Made by a program: the position numbers and the translations under genes. From Qipengyuania aquimaris (GTDB lineage Bacteria; Pseudomonadota; Alphaproteobacteria; Sphingomonadales; Sphingomonadaceae): DNA of 64,000 bases. A model generated the notes under the pieces. It searched no databases and had not been told where the DNA came from. It saw nothing but the letters and a program-made list of their open reading frames with translations. Within the stretch, counting starts at the first letter, position 1. Every line of letters starts with the position of its first letter. The DNA lies in contig NZ_WTYI01000001.1 of assembly GCF_009827445.1 (NCBI RefSeq), positions 434,001 through 498,000 on the forward strand, given 5' to 3'. Below, piece by piece: positions 19,129-27,729 of this stretch.

Positions 19129-20067
19129 ATGACAAAAGCCGTGATGTCCGCACTGATCCGCCCGCTGGTGGAGCCGCGCCTGCCCGATTGGGTTGAGCCG
19201 CTATGGTTCATGACCAAGGAACAGGCGCTGGAAATGGCGCCGGAGGCGGAAATCGGCTGGTTCGACCTCAACGAGAAAGAGCCGATGATCGAGATCGCGG
19301 AGGCCGCGACCAATCTCAAATGGCTGAACTCGATCTACGCGGGCCTCGACTTCATGCCGCTGGACCTCCTGCAGGAGCGCGGGGTCACGGTCACGAACGG
19401 TGTCGGCATCAACGCCATAACAATCGCCGAATATGTCGTCATGCTGATGCTCGCCCATGCCAAGGGGTACCGCGAGGTGGTGCGCGCGCAGGAGCGGCAC
19501 GACTGGCTGCTCGACAGCCCCGGCAAGCGCGAGCTTTCGGGCGAGCGCGTGCTCCTGCTCGGCCTCGGCGCGATCGGCGGGCTTATCAAGACCCGGCTCG
19601 AGGCGTTCGACATGACGGTTGTGCCGGTGCGTCGATCGGGCGGGGAAGGGAACCTGCGCCCCGGCGAATGGCGCGAGAAGCTGGGCGAGTTCGATTGGGT
19701 AATCCTGGCAGTGCCGTCCACCGACGAAACCAAGGGCATGATCGGCGCATCGGAACTCGCGGCCATGCGCCCCAATACCGTGCTCGTGAACATCGCGCGC
19801 GGCGACGTGGTCGAACAGGATGCGTTGGTCGAAGCGCTACAGGCGAAGAAAATCGAGGCAGCCTTGCTCGACGTGACCGACCCCGAGCCACTGCCTGAAG
19901 ATCACCCGTTGTGGGATCTCGAAAATGCGCAGGTGACCATGCACCTGTCGGGCCGCGCGCAGACCAAAATGTTCCAGCGCAGCGCCGACAGGTTCGTCGA
20001 GAATCTCGAACGATGGCACAAGGGTGAACCGGTCAGCCCGCAGATGGACCTTGCCGCCGGTTACTGA
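19129..20067 (+). CDS. D-2-hydroxyacid dehydrogenase family protein
   Basis: The protein has 312 residues. The Rossmann domain starts at LLLGLGAIGGL near residue 142 (GxGxxG). Catalytic residues fit the family: Arg in NIARGDVVEQDALVEAL near 225, Glu in TDPEPLPEDHPLW near 255 and His in VTMHLSG near 273. It reduces 2-keto acids or oxidises D-2-hydroxyacids with NAD(P)H; the substrate is unknown. AAGAGGAGA upstream supports the ATG at 19129; the TTG at 19090 only extends the frame. It ends directly against the opposing gene. Confidence 0.88.
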   Translation: MTKAVMSALIRPLVEPRLPDWVEPLWFMTKEQALEMAPEAEIGWFDLNEKEPMIEIAEAATNLKWLNSIYAGLDFMPLDLLQERGVTVTNGVGINAITIAEYVVMLMLAHAKGYREVVRAQERHDWLLDSPGKRELSGERVLLLGLGAIGGLIKTRLEAFDMTVVPVRRSGGEGNLRPGEWREKLGEFDWVILAVPSTDETKGMIGASELAAMRPNTVLVNIARGDVVEQDALVEALQAKKIEAALLDVTDPEPLPEDHPLWDLENAQVTMHLSGRAQTKMFQRSADRFVENLERWHKGEPVSPQMDLAAGY

Positions 20068-20427
20068 TCAGGCGTCTTCGAGCAGGAGCAGCTCGCACTG
20101 AACCACCAGCCGCGGGTCGGGCATGATCCGGTGATCGACCTCGCTCACCCCGGCATCGGCGACCAGCTGTCCGGCGAGCATGAATTCATGGTCGGGCAGG
20201 GCGGCGATGAAACGCTCGCCCGCTTCGACCGCATTCTCGCCAGCAAAGAGGATGGAGAGGCTGTGCCGCGTGCCTGCGAAGGTAATGCTCGCCCACGCTT
20301 TCTCCGTGTGCGTCAGAACTTGCCCCTGGTGCTCGCCAAGCGCGATCAGGGCGTCTCGCAGGCGGTCGCCCGAACTGCGGCGCGGACGCACGGGCTTTGT
20401 GCGGGGAGGTTTGCATTCAACCGACAT
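20068..20427 (-). CDS. hypothetical protein
   Basis: The protein has 119 residues with a basic, proline-rich N-terminal 20 residues, then a compact alpha/beta-looking domain with RHSLSILFAGENAVEAGERFIAAL and a C-terminal strand ending in VVQCELLLLEDA. No signal peptide, no membrane segment and no family I recognise. A strong AGGAGG lies just before the ATG. Its start overlaps the end of the next upstream gene by 11 nt, so the two are probably one unit, divergent from the S24-family repressor. Confidence 0.65.
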   Translation of the reverse strand: MSVECKPPRTKPVRPRRSSGDRLRDALIALGEHQGQVLTHTEKAWASITFAGTRHSLSILFAGENAVEAGERFIAALPDHEFMLAGQLVADAGVSEVDHRIMPDPRLVVQCELLLLEDA

Positions 20428-20632
20428 GCGTTGCCTCCTGCGTAAGAGCTTCTCCGCGCCCGGCCTCGAAACCCATCATGAACCCGCGAATGCGCGCTTC
20501 GGTCCCGCTCCGCGGCTCGCGTCCCATCCTGAGGTCCAGGACGAAGCGGGGATCGTGTGCCGCGAGGCGCCCGAACTTCGTCGGCGGCATCTCGTGGGTG
20601 CGAAGGAACTTCTCGATGGATCGAATCAGCAT
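20417..20632 (-). CDS. small hypothetical protein beside the S24 repressor
   Basis: The protein has 71 residues: an amphipathic N-terminal helix, then a basic stretch with PRFVLDLRMGREPRSGTEARI and FMMGFEAGRGEAL. It may bind nucleic acid or protein, but no family is recognised. GGGGAG precedes the ATG. The gene is divergent from the repressor gene, whose operator pair begins 72 nt upstream of this start, so the repressor may control it. Confidence 0.6.
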   Translation of the reverse strand: MLIRSIEKFLRTHEMPPTKFGRLAAHDPRFVLDLRMGREPRSGTEARIRGFMMGFEAGRGEALTQEATHVG

Positions 20633-20703
20633 GTGCGGTGCTCCCCTTTGGCTGTCCGGATTGACGAATCGCTCGCCGTGTTCTCTATTCGTTCCAGCCG
20701 AAA

Positions 20704-20738
20704 TCCTACTTGTCTAGGAAAAATCCTATGCTATAGGA
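20704..20738 (+). promoter_or_regulatory. two operator-like inverted repeats overlapping the repressor promoter
   Basis: Two inverted repeats of TCCTA and TAGGA: 20704-20719 (6-nt spacer) and 20724-20738 (5-nt spacer, extended to TCCTAT/ATAGGA). They overlap a plausible sigma-70 promoter, TTGTCT at 20710-20715 and TATAGG at 20732-20737 (16-nt spacing), upstream of the S24-family repressor. This arrangement is what autoregulation by a LexA/CI-like dimer would look like. Confidence 0.6.
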
Positions 20739-20807
20739 ATTTTCTCTGGCGAGTTCTTCGGGAAGCGCGGATTTGTGCCAATCACGAGAGTTGGCAAGGA
20801 GTTAAGG

Positions 20808-21449
20808 ATGGCGGAAAAACTCAGCGCGGATCGGGCGCGACTGGTCGAACTGGCGGAATCGAACAGGACAAGCCTGTCGGCCCTTTCGTCGATGTTGGGC
20901 CGTAACCCCAGTTACTTGCAGCAATTCGTGCGCAAGGGCAGCCCGCGCAGGCTGGAGGAACAGGACCGGCGCAAGCTGGCGGAATTCTTCGGCGTGGGCG
21001 AAGTGGAATTGGGGGCGGATCCGGACCTTGCCCGGCCACGCGAATCAGACGACTTTCTGGCCGTGCCCCGCCTTGCTCTCGACGCGTCGGCGGGACCTGG
21101 CGCGGTTTCCGCAGAGGAAATATCCTTCGACAGCTTCCGCTTTTCGCGCCGCTGGCTGCGCGAGATGGGTCTGGAGGGCGCCGATCTTTCCGCGATCCGC
21201 GTGGAAGGCGACAGTATGGAGCCGACCCTTCGCAGCGGGGACGAGATCTTCGTCGACCGCAACAAGCGCGCGGGCGAGGGAATCCATGTAGTTCGCATCG
21301 GCGACGTGCTGCACGTCAAACAGGTGCAGGCCAGCGCGCCTGGGCGCATCACCTTGATCAGCGCGAATGACGCCTATGCACCCATCGAACTCGCCCGCGA
21401 CGAGGTCGAGGTAATCGGACGCGTCGTATGGAAGGGCGGCAGGGTTTGA
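20808..21449 (+). CDS. S24-family (LexA/CI-like) transcriptional repressor
   Basis: The protein has 213 residues. A short N-terminal helix-turn-helix-like region (SLSALSSMLGRNPSYLQQFVRKG, residues about 24-46) is followed by a linker and an S24 peptidase-like domain. The latter has the Ser in VEGDSMEPTLRSGDEIFVDR near 138 and Lys in LHVKQV near 172, the Ser-Lys dyad of self-cleaving repressors. It may be inactivated by RecA or act as a stress sensor. TAAGG before the ATG at 20808 fits a start there; the frame opens earlier at 20775. Operator-like repeats lie in its promoter. Confidence 0.85.
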   Translation: MAEKLSADRARLVELAESNRTSLSALSSMLGRNPSYLQQFVRKGSPRRLEEQDRRKLAEFFGVGEVELGADPDLARPRESDDFLAVPRLALDASAGPGAVSAEEISFDSFRFSRRWLREMGLEGADLSAIRVEGDSMEPTLRSGDEIFVDRNKRAGEGIHVVRIGDVLHVKQVQASAPGRITLISANDAYAPIELARDEVEVIGRVVWKGGRV

Positions 21450-21481
21450 AATGATTTGCGGCGTGGTGACGATAGCCGCTC

Positions 21482-22411
21482 TCAATCGGCCGCAATCGTA
21501 ATCCGTTTGAAAAACCCTTTCTCCTCGGCATCTGGGATTTCCGCCGTGATACCGTAATCACCGGGCTCCAATGCAAGCTTGAAGTAGCCGATCGCGCCCT
21601 GCGGCATGTCGTGAATACCCCCGACGAAGCGCGCCGGGGCAGGGGTTTGCTGGCCGTCGACCGGGAAGAAATCCGGCCACCTTGTTGCGGCACCGACATC
21701 CGTATCCTGCTCGATCCGGAAGACATGCGCATCGTGGCCGACGAAGTTGTTGTACAATTGCTGTTCGGCAAATCGTACCCTCACCGAATTGTCTCCGGGT
21801 TTGAAAGCGCCGTCGGAAATCTCGTATCCTCGATTGGTCAACGTCAGCGTAACGTTCGCCTCCGGCTCCGCCATGCCGCCTTCCTCTTCAAGGACCGTCA
21901 GCGGGAAAACCATCCCGAGTTCGCCGGGTACGGGGTTGTAATTGTGCTGCACGCCGTTGGTCTTTACGTAGCACTCGACGAGGTAATTCCCCGGTTCCAG
22001 GTACATGGTGGCTTCCCCGGTGATCCCGTCGGACATCATCCCCGGACCGCCTAGCCAGGTCAGGTCGCCGACCCAGGCCGGCATGGTCGACGCGATTGCG
22101 GCCGCCTTTTCCATGTCTCCTTCGATCGCTGCCGTAAGGCTTTGTTGGATGGGCACGACGACCTGTTCGTCCACCATGTGAGCGGTGATCCCATCGGGCA
22201 GGCGGTAGACGAGGGCGTGATGGGTCATTCCGCTATTGTTCACGACGCGGATAGTCGTCCAGCCGGACTTGATTGTGTCCGGCCCGGTAAAGGCCATGCC
22301 CTGTACTTCAAGCTCGAGAAGGTTTGTCGCCGGCTGGGCCGTTTCGGCCGCTTCGGGCGAGCAACCCGCCACTGACACCGCCAGTATCGCTGCGATCGCT
22401 GCATTCTTCAT
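21482..22411 (-). CDS. lipoprotein with two cupredoxin-like domains
   Basis: The protein has 309 residues. The signal peptide ends in Val-Ala-Gly-Cys at Cys17, so it is a lipoprotein. Two beta-rich halves follow, about 30-177 and 182-309, each ending in an LEPGDY/LEPGNY-type strand. The first half has His64-His65, Cys147, His156 and Met167, in the order of type-1 copper ligands but with unusual spacing. The second half lacks the Cys. I do not know this family. GGGGGA five nt before the ATG at 22411 decides the start over earlier in-frame ATGs. It converges on the S24 repressor gene. Confidence 0.65.
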   Translation of the reverse strand: MKNAAIAAILAVSVAGCSPEAAETAQPATNLLELEVQGMAFTGPDTIKSGWTTIRVVNNSGMTHHALVYRLPDGITAHMVDEQVVVPIQQSLTAAIEGDMEKAAAIASTMPAWVGDLTWLGGPGMMSDGITGEATMYLEPGNYLVECYVKTNGVQHNYNPVPGELGMVFPLTVLEEEGGMAEPEANVTLTLTNRGYEISDGAFKPGDNSVRVRFAEQQLYNNFVGHDAHVFRIEQDTDVGAATRWPDFFPVDGQQTPAPARFVGGIHDMPQGAIGYFKLALEPGDYGITAEIPDAEEKGFFKRITIAAD

Positions 22412-22540
22412 AAGGTCCCCCATTTCAGCCCCCCCGAAGTCGGGAAGGAAAGCAGGGATATGCAAGTCTGGCAAATCACGCGCCTAACCCGGCGCACTCC
22501 CGAACTTGCATTCGGTGCCCGCTACAGCCATCTCGCCATT

Positions 22541-23209
22541 ATGACCGACACGCCCAATCAGCCCCCGATGAAAGCCGGTATCGTCCCGGTAACGCCGCTC
22601 CAGCAGAACTGCTCGCTGATCTGGTGCACGAGGACGAACAAGGGTGCCCTGATCGATCCGGGCGGGGATCTCGACAAGCTCAAGGCCGCGGTCGCCAAGA
22701 CCGGGGTGGAACTGGAAAAGATCCTCATCACGCATGGCCATATGGACCATTGCGGCGAAGCGGGCGTGCTGGCCAAGGAGCTCGGCCTGCCGATCGAAGG
22801 CCCGCAGGAGGCCGACCGGTTCTGGATCAGCCGACTGGAGGAAGACGGCGCGCGCTACGGGATGAACAGCCAGGTTTTCGAACCGGACCGCTGGCTGGAG
22901 GATGGGGACACCGTCACGGTTGGCGAACTGGAACTCGAAGTCATCCACTGCCCGGGGCACACGCCCGGCCACGTGGTCTTTTTCAACCGGCCCAGCAAGT
23001 TCGCCATCGTCGGCGACGTCCTGTTCCAGGGCAGCATTGGACGCACAGATTTCCCCATGGGCAACCACCAGGACCTGATCGACGCGATAACGAAGAAACT
23101 CTGGCCGCTGGGCGACGACGTGACGTTCATCCCGGGTCACGGCCCGACCAGCACTTTCGGTCAGGAGCGCAAGACCAACGCCTTTGTGAGCGACGCGGCG
23201 CTTGCGTGA
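22541..23209 (+). CDS. MBL-fold metallo-hydrolase (glyoxalase II-like, YcbL type)
   Basis: The protein has 222 residues. The metallo-beta-lactamase motifs are complete: THGHMDHCGE near 65-74, HCPGHTPGH near 137, the bridging Asp in VGDVLFQGSIGRTDFP near 160 and the final His in FIPGHGPTS near 202. The compact size and GRTDFP match the YcbL/glyoxalase II-like group, which hydrolyses thioesters such as S-lactoylglutathione. The start at 22541 is preferred over the upstream open frame from 22460; an ATG at 22568 is another option. Confidence 0.88.
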   Translation: MTDTPNQPPMKAGIVPVTPLQQNCSLIWCTRTNKGALIDPGGDLDKLKAAVAKTGVELEKILITHGHMDHCGEAGVLAKELGLPIEGPQEADRFWISRLEEDGARYGMNSQVFEPDRWLEDGDTVTVGELELEVIHCPGHTPGHVVFFNRPSKFAIVGDVLFQGSIGRTDFPMGNHQDLIDAITKKLWPLGDDVTFIPGHGPTSTFGQERKTNAFVSDAALA

Positions 23210-23212
23210 GAA

Positions 23213-23238
23213 GCGGGCCGGACACGCGCCCGGCCCGC
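23213..23238. terminator. GC-rich hairpin between convergent genes
   Basis: Perfect 9-bp stem, GCGGGCCGG and CCGGCCCGC, with an 8-nt loop, exactly between the stops of the MBL hydrolase and the MAPEG gene. T tracts are weak on both sides. It probably serves as a bidirectional terminator. Confidence 0.6.
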
Positions 23239-23245
23239 ACGTTCC

Positions 23246-23644
23246 TTAGATTACCCGCATCGCAATCAGCGTGGCCATCACCGCGAGCCCCAGAAGGGTA
23301 AGCATGGTGATCAGAGTGCCGATCATGCGCGGCTTGGTGCCGGTTTCCGCATCCATGCCCATGCCGTGCGCGACGCGGCCCAGCATGTAGATCCCGGCCA
23401 CCCAGGCGAGCCATGGCGCGCCCTTGCCGCTGATTTCGATCGCAGCGATAAGGATGAGCACAAAGGGCGTGTTCTCCACGAAGTTGAGCTGCGCGCGCAT
23501 CCGGCGGGTCAGCGGACCGCCTCCGTCGTCGCCGTGAATTGTCTTGGTTACACCGCGCATCTGGCCGACGCGCACCGCCAGCCACAGGTTGATAAGTGCT
23601 GCGGCAGCCGCTGCTGTCAGAGTGACAGGTAGAAACAAACCCAT
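23246..23644 (-). CDS. MAPEG family membrane protein
   Basis: The protein has 132 residues and four membrane segments. NFVENTPFVLILIA near 55 and YMLGRVAHGMGMDAETGTKPRMIG near 90 are the typical MAPEG (glutathione-related membrane protein, YecN/YfcA-like) signatures. The substrate is unknown; family members include glutathione transferases and proteins without known activity. GGGAGGGA just upstream supports the ATG at 23644 against the longer frame to 23746. Confidence 0.85.
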   Translation of the reverse strand: MGLFLPVTLTAAAAAALINLWLAVRVGQMRGVTKTIHGDDGGGPLTRRMRAQLNFVENTPFVLILIAAIEISGKGAPWLAWVAGIYMLGRVAHGMGMDAETGTKPRMIGTLITMLTLLGLAVMATLIAMRVI

Positions 23645-23740
23645 ACGATCCCTCCCTTGTGATTTCTCTCGCGAACCCCATCTCGAGCTATAGGCAAGGG
23701 CCGGGCCATGCAATGTGTAGTCGGTGACAACGCACAGCGC

Positions 23741-23768
23741 TTGCACTGAGGCGAAAATTCGCTATAGC
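23741..23768 (+). promoter_or_regulatory. sigma-70-type promoter of the rpmF operon
   Basis: TTGCAC at 23741-23746 and TATAGC at 23763-23768 are 16 nt apart. Transcription would start near 23775, leaving a leader of about 110 nt before rpmF, with a small CGCA/TGCG hairpin around 23810. Confidence 0.55.
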
Positions 23769-23887
23769 GCGCGCCTTCACCGTCATGGTCGAGAAGTTTC
23801 GGGTTTAAGCGCACTTGTGCGTTGCCGGACCTTCCACTAGGGCGGCCACCGAAATTGATTGTAATTGTTTGAGGAACAGGTGCCGCC

Positions 23888-24067
23888 ATGGCCGTCCCCA
23901 AGAGGAAAGTATCGCCCCACCGCCGCGGCAACCGTCGTGCGCACGATTCGCTCAAGGTCGAAGCTCATCACGAGTGCTCGAACTGCGGTGAACTCAAGCG
24001 TCCGCACAACCTTTGCCCGCATTGCGGTTTCTACAACGGGCGCGAAGTCATCGCCGTCGGTCTCTAA
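23888..24067 (+). CDS. rpmF: 50S ribosomal protein L32
   Basis: The protein has 59 residues. It begins [20 protein letters not shown] and has two CxxC pairs (CSNCG near 34 and CPHCG near 46), the zinc-binding form of L32. It is part of the large ribosomal subunit near the peptidyl-transferase region. First gene of an rpmF-plsX-fabH order conserved across bacteria; the frequent yceD/DUF177 gene upstream is missing here. GAGGA lies about 14 nt before the ATG. Confidence 0.97.
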   Translation: MAVPKRKVSPHRRGNRRAHDSLKVEAHHECSNCGELKRPHNLCPHCGFYNGREVIAVGL

Positions 24068-24094
24068 GACCGTCACCGTAAGCCGGAGATCGTC

Positions 24095-25132
24095 ATGAGT
24101 TTGCCGCGTATCGCTATTGACGCGATGGGCGGCGACGAAGGCGTGCGCACCATGATCGACGGTGCCGCGATGGCGCGGCGCCGCCACGATCGATTCAAGT
24201 TCCTGCTGGTCGGCGATGAAGAGCGCATCAAGAATGCGCTTGCCGATCACCCGGGGATGTCGGGCGCTTCCGAAATCCTGCATTGCGAAGATGTGGTCGA
24301 GGGCGACGAAAAGCCTTCCAAGGCCCTGCGCCGTGCGAAGACGACCAGCATGGGCCTGGCTGTCGACGCCGTTAAGCGCGGCGAGGCTGGCGCAGCCGTC
24401 TCTGCCGGAAACACCGGCGCGCTGATGGCGATGAGCAAGCTTGCCTTGCGCACCATGCCAGGTCTCGACCGGCCCGCCCTTGCAGCGCTGTTGCCGACGC
24501 TGGGCGACAACGACGTCATCATGCTCGACCTTGGTGCGAACCGCGAATGCGACGCGCGCAACCTCGTGCAGTTCGCCATCATGGGCGCGGCCTATTCGCG
24601 TATCGTGACCGGACGCGAACGCCCGCGTACGCGCCTGCTCAATATCGGCACGGAAGAAACCAAGGGCACCGAAGACATCCAGAACGCAGCCGAAATCCTG
24701 CGCGGGGCTACCGGCCTCGACATGGAGTTCGAAGGCTATGTCGAAGCGGACAAGATCAACCGCGGCGAATGCGATGTGGTCGTTTGCGACGGGTTTTCCG
24801 GCAATATCGCGCTGAAGGCGATCGAGGGAACGGCGCGTTTCGTGACCGACCTGCTGCGCCGGGCTTTCACCAGCTCGATCCGCTCCAAGGTGGGCTTCCT
24901 CGTGTCGCGCCCTGCGACCGAGCTGCTCAAGCATCATCTCGACCCGAACAACCACAACGGGGCGGTCTTCCTCGGCCTCAACGGCGTGGTCGTGAAAAGT
25001 CACGGCAGCGCGGACGCCACCGGCGTTGCCAATGCCGTGGAGGTCGCCGCACGCCTGCTCGAGGACGACATCCTCAACCGCATCCGCAAGGATCTTGGCG
25101 AGGTGGGCAGCGAAGGATTCGCCGCGAAATGA
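24095..25132 (+). CDS. plsX: phosphate acyltransferase PlsX
   Basis: The protein has 345 residues. It makes acyl-phosphate from acyl-ACP for phospholipid synthesis. [11 protein letters not shown] at the start, the [14 protein letters not shown] motif near 106, [22 protein letters not shown] near 145 and [16 protein letters not shown] near 230 are PlsX hallmarks. It follows rpmF after 27 nt and overlaps fabH by ATGA. Confidence 0.96.
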   Translation: MSLPRIAIDAMGGDEGVRTMIDGAAMARRRHDRFKFLLVGDEERIKNALADHPGMSGASEILHCEDVVEGDEKPSKALRRAKTTSMGLAVDAVKRGEAGAAVSAGNTGALMAMSKLALRTMPGLDRPALAALLPTLGDNDVIMLDLGANRECDARNLVQFAIMGAAYSRIVTGRERPRTRLLNIGTEETKGTEDIQNAAEILRGATGLDMEFEGYVEADKINRGECDVVVCDGFSGNIALKAIEGTARFVTDLLRRAFTSSIRSKVGFLVSRPATELLKHHLDPNNHNGAVFLGLNGVVVKSHGSADATGVANAVEVAARLLEDDILNRIRKDLGEVGSEGFAAK

Positions 25133-26094
25133 TCCGTTCGGTCATCACCGGCAGCGGCAGCGCGCTTCCCGCCAACTGTGTGACCAATGCCGAAATGGCC
25201 GAGCGCGTCGACACCAGCGACGAATGGATCGTGGAACGCACCGGTATCCGCCAGCGCTATATCGCGGGCGAGGGCGAGACGACGTCTACCCTGGCGACGC
25301 AAGCCGCCCGCAACGCCCTTGAAAACGCAGGCGTCGATGCGAGCGAGATCGGCCTGATCGTTCTGGCGACCGCGACGCCCGATCACACCTTCCCGGCAAC
25401 CGCCACACAGGTCCAGCATGCACTGGGCTGCGGCGGGGGCGTGGCCTTCGATGTGCAGGCCGTGTGTTCGGGCTTCCTCTACGCTCTGGCCACCGCCGAC
25501 TCGATGCTGCGCACCGGCATGGCAACCAAGGCGCTGGTGATCGGCGCAGAGACTTTCAGCCGCATTCTCGACTGGGAAGACCGCACCACCTGCGTCCTTT
25601 TCGGCGATGGCGCGGGGGCAGTAGTGCTCGAAGCGCGCGATGTGGAGGAGGACGGACCCGGCATCCTGTCGACCAAGCTGCATGCCGACGGCGCGCATCG
25701 CGAATTGCTCTATGTCGATGGCGGTCCATCGACGACCGGAGAGGTTGGCAAGCTGCGGATGAAGGGACGCGAAGTGTTCCGCCACGCAGTGGTCAACCTA
25801 GCCGATGTCTTGCGGGAAGTAATTGGAAATACGGGGATTTCTGCCGAAGAAATCGACTGGGTCGTGCCGCATCAGGCCAATGCCCGCATCCTTGATGCGA
25901 CCGCGCGCAAGCTCAATCTGCCGGCAGAGAAGGTGATCGTCACGGTCGACAAGCACGCCAATACCTCGGCTGCTTCGGTCCCGCTGGCGTTCGATGTTGC
26001 GCGCCGGGACGGCCGGATAAAACAGGGCGATCTCGTCATGTTCGAAGCCATGGGCGGCGGCTTCACCTGGGGTGCTTCGCTCGCCCGCATGTAA
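25129..26094 (+). CDS. fabH: beta-ketoacyl-ACP synthase III
   Basis: The protein has 321 residues. It condenses acetyl-CoA with malonyl-ACP to start fatty-acid synthesis. The catalytic Cys is in [14 protein letters not shown] near 112, His in [10 protein letters not shown] near 245 and Asn in [14 protein letters not shown] near 276. [16 protein letters not shown] near 24 is also typical. The start overlaps the plsX stop; an open frame running in from 24547 within plsX is not the gene. Confidence 0.96.
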   Translation: MIRSVITGSGSALPANCVTNAEMAERVDTSDEWIVERTGIRQRYIAGEGETTSTLATQAARNALENAGVDASEIGLIVLATATPDHTFPATATQVQHALGCGGGVAFDVQAVCSGFLYALATADSMLRTGMATKALVIGAETFSRILDWEDRTTCVLFGDGAGAVVLEARDVEEDGPGILSTKLHADGAHRELLYVDGGPSTTGEVGKLRMKGREVFRHAVVNLADVLREVIGNTGISAEEIDWVVPHQANARILDATARKLNLPAEKVIVTVDKHANTSAASVPLAFDVARRDGRIKQGDLVMFEAMGGGFTWGASLARM

Positions 26095-26119
26095 GCTCAT
26101 AAACAAATGACGCATTCGG

Positions 26120-26148
26120 TTGTAAAACACTACTGAATACAGTATGTT
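26120..26148 (+). promoter_or_regulatory. sigma-70-type promoter before ihfA
   Basis: TTGTAA at 26120-26125 and TATGTT at 26143-26148, 17 nt apart, in an AT-rich stretch. ihfA could thus be transcribed on its own as well as from the rpmF operon. Confidence 0.5.
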
Positions 26149-26194
26149 GCCATTTCTAAATCGGACCCAGGGTCGCGACTGGGGAGAGTGAGAA

Positions 26195-26500
26195 ATGGAC
26201 ATGATGCGCTCGGTGGGAACTTTGACCCGTGCCGATCTGGCTGAAACTATCAATCGGAAGATGGGCCTGAGCAGGGCCGAGTCGCTCGATCTGGTGGAAC
26301 AGGTGCTCGACAAGATGTCGCAGGCCCTGATCCAGGGTGAGAACGTCAAGATTTCCGGTTTCGGCAGCTTCGTTCTGCGCGACAAGAAAGAGCGTATTGG
26401 CCGCAACCCCAAAACCGGCGTAGAAGTGCCCATCACGCCGCGCCGCGTCATGACTTTCCGGGCAAGCCAGCTGCTGAAGGATCGCGTCGCCAACGGCTAA
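26195..26500 (+). CDS. ihfA: integration host factor subunit alpha
   Basis: The protein has 101 residues. It is a HU/IHF DNA-bending protein that pairs with IHF-beta. [19 protein letters not shown], the beta-arm tip [17 protein letters not shown] with the intercalating Pro, and a C-terminal helix are present. GGGAGAGTGAGA lies upstream; the second Met (26201) could also start it. fabH upstream and merR downstream follow the usual alphaproteobacterial order. Confidence 0.95.
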   Translation: MDMMRSVGTLTRADLAETINRKMGLSRAESLDLVEQVLDKMSQALIQGENVKISGFGSFVLRDKKERIGRNPKTGVEVPITPRRVMTFRASQLLKDRVANG

Positions 26501-26516
26501 CTGCTAAGGGGATCGC

Positions 26517-26894
26517 ATGGCCGAATTCGACGATCACAAGGAGGAAGGTGCGCTGCGCACCATCGGTGAAGTAGCGCGCGCGACGGGCATCAAGACCCAT
26601 GTCCTACGCTACTGGGAGCAGCAGTTCCCCAGCCTCAAGCCCCTGAAACGCAGTGGCGGGCGCCGGTACTACCGGGCCGAAGACGTCGCACTGGTCGAAC
26701 GGATCGACCGACTCGTTAACAAGGAAGGTTATACGCTCAAGGGCGCGAAATCCGCGCTGCGCGGCGTGCCTGACCAGCAGGCTGCCGCTCAGGAAACGAG
26801 CGTTCCCAATCCCGGCGACGCCGCGGCAATCTACCTTCCTCGCCTGAAGGCGCTAAGGAACGACCTTCGTACAGCATTAGAGGCCGCGGGCTAA
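26517..26894 (+). CDS. MerR family transcriptional regulator
   Basis: The protein has 125 residues. The N-terminal winged helix-turn-helix has TIGEVARATGIKTHVLRYWEQQFPSLKP and GGRRYYRAEDVALVERI (residues 14-65), typical of the MerR/CueR DNA-binding domain, but without the Cys residues of metal sensors. The short Ala-rich helix at the C-terminus may dimerise. It follows ihfA by 16 nt; the pair is conserved and often named a MerR-like protein of unknown signal. Its 3' end overlaps the opposing methyltransferase gene by 18 nt. Confidence 0.9.
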   Translation: MAEFDDHKEEGALRTIGEVARATGIKTHVLRYWEQQFPSLKPLKRSGGRRYYRAEDVALVERIDRLVNKEGYTLKGAKSALRGVPDQQAAAQETSVPNPGDAAAIYLPRLKALRNDLRTALEAAG

Positions 26895-27689
26895 GCCAAG
26901 ACCCTCATTATCCGGCCTGCCGATGACCATGCGCAGCGGCCCGTCGAAGAACGGCTGCGTGCGCAAATGCCCGTATTTGCGATCCCACTCGCCGCTTTCC
27001 AGATCATCGGAAAGGGCCGTGACGAACCGGTCGACTGCCTCGTCCGAAACCAAGCTCCAGCTGGAACATGCGAGCCGCGCGGCTGGATTAAGGAAGCGCT
27101 CGGGCCGTCCGTAATAGGCTTCATTGAAGCCATCGCTGCAGTCCAGCGGCACGGGGACGGGCTGGACTTCCACATTGCCTCCCAAGGCGTCCACGATCCT
27201 CGAAATCCGCGGGAAGCGCGCTGCTTCGACGGCGCGCACTTCGGGAATGTAATCGCTCAGCCAGTAGTCGTGCATCAGCTCCGGATCGCACACCAAGAGG
27301 ACGACCGGGCCGATCGTGACCCGGCGCATTTCCGACAGGCCTTCTTCGAGATCGCTCCACTGGTGGACGGTAACGCTCGCCATCGAGGCATCGAAGGATT
27401 TGTCGGGAAAGGGCAGGTCTTCCGCCGTGGCATCGATCGCCTCTACTAGATGTGCAGGACGCTGTGCCCGCATGGAACGCGACGGTTCGACTGCCGTGAC
27501 CTCACGATCGGTCGTCTCGTAGGACCCGGCTCCTGCGCCGACATTCAAGACGGTCTTTGCATCGCCAAGCGCGCGGTGGATTTGCGCTTCGATTATCGGG
27601 TCCGGTTGGCGGAATTGGGCATAGGTTCCTCCGATGTCGCCGTAATCGACATCGCCCGCACTGCCATCACCTGTCCGTTGCGTCATCAT
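26877..27689 (-). CDS. class I SAM-dependent methyltransferase
   Basis: The protein has 270 residues. The Rossmann-like methyltransferase domain has motif I VLNVGAGAGSYE near 48, acidic TAVEPS near 66, DLPFPDKSFD near 92 and SVTVHQW near 106, i.e. the Methyltransf_11 group. The substrate is unknown. GGGGGATCA directly before the double ATG at 27689/27686 decides the start; the frame itself runs to 27728. It lies downstream of smc on the same strand but is preceded by a 40-nt gap. Confidence 0.82.
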   Translation of the reverse strand: MMTQRTGDGSAGDVDYGDIGGTYAQFRQPDPIIEAQIHRALGDAKTVLNVGAGAGSYETTDREVTAVEPSRSMRAQRPAHLVEAIDATAEDLPFPDKSFDASMASVTVHQWSDLEEGLSEMRRVTIGPVVLLVCDPELMHDYWLSDYIPEVRAVEAARFPRISRIVDALGGNVEVQPVPVPLDCSDGFNEAYYGRPERFLNPAARLACSSWSLVSDEAVDRFVTALSDDLESGEWDRKYGHLRTQPFFDGPLRMVIGRPDNEGLGLARGL

Positions 27690-27729
27690 TGATCCCCCGC
27701 CGCACCACGCAGCGGGATTATCCGACACG

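Noticed and set aside
23837..25003. 388-codon frame antisense to rpmF-plsX
   Set aside because: Both genes on the + strand are certain; the antisense frame has no motif.
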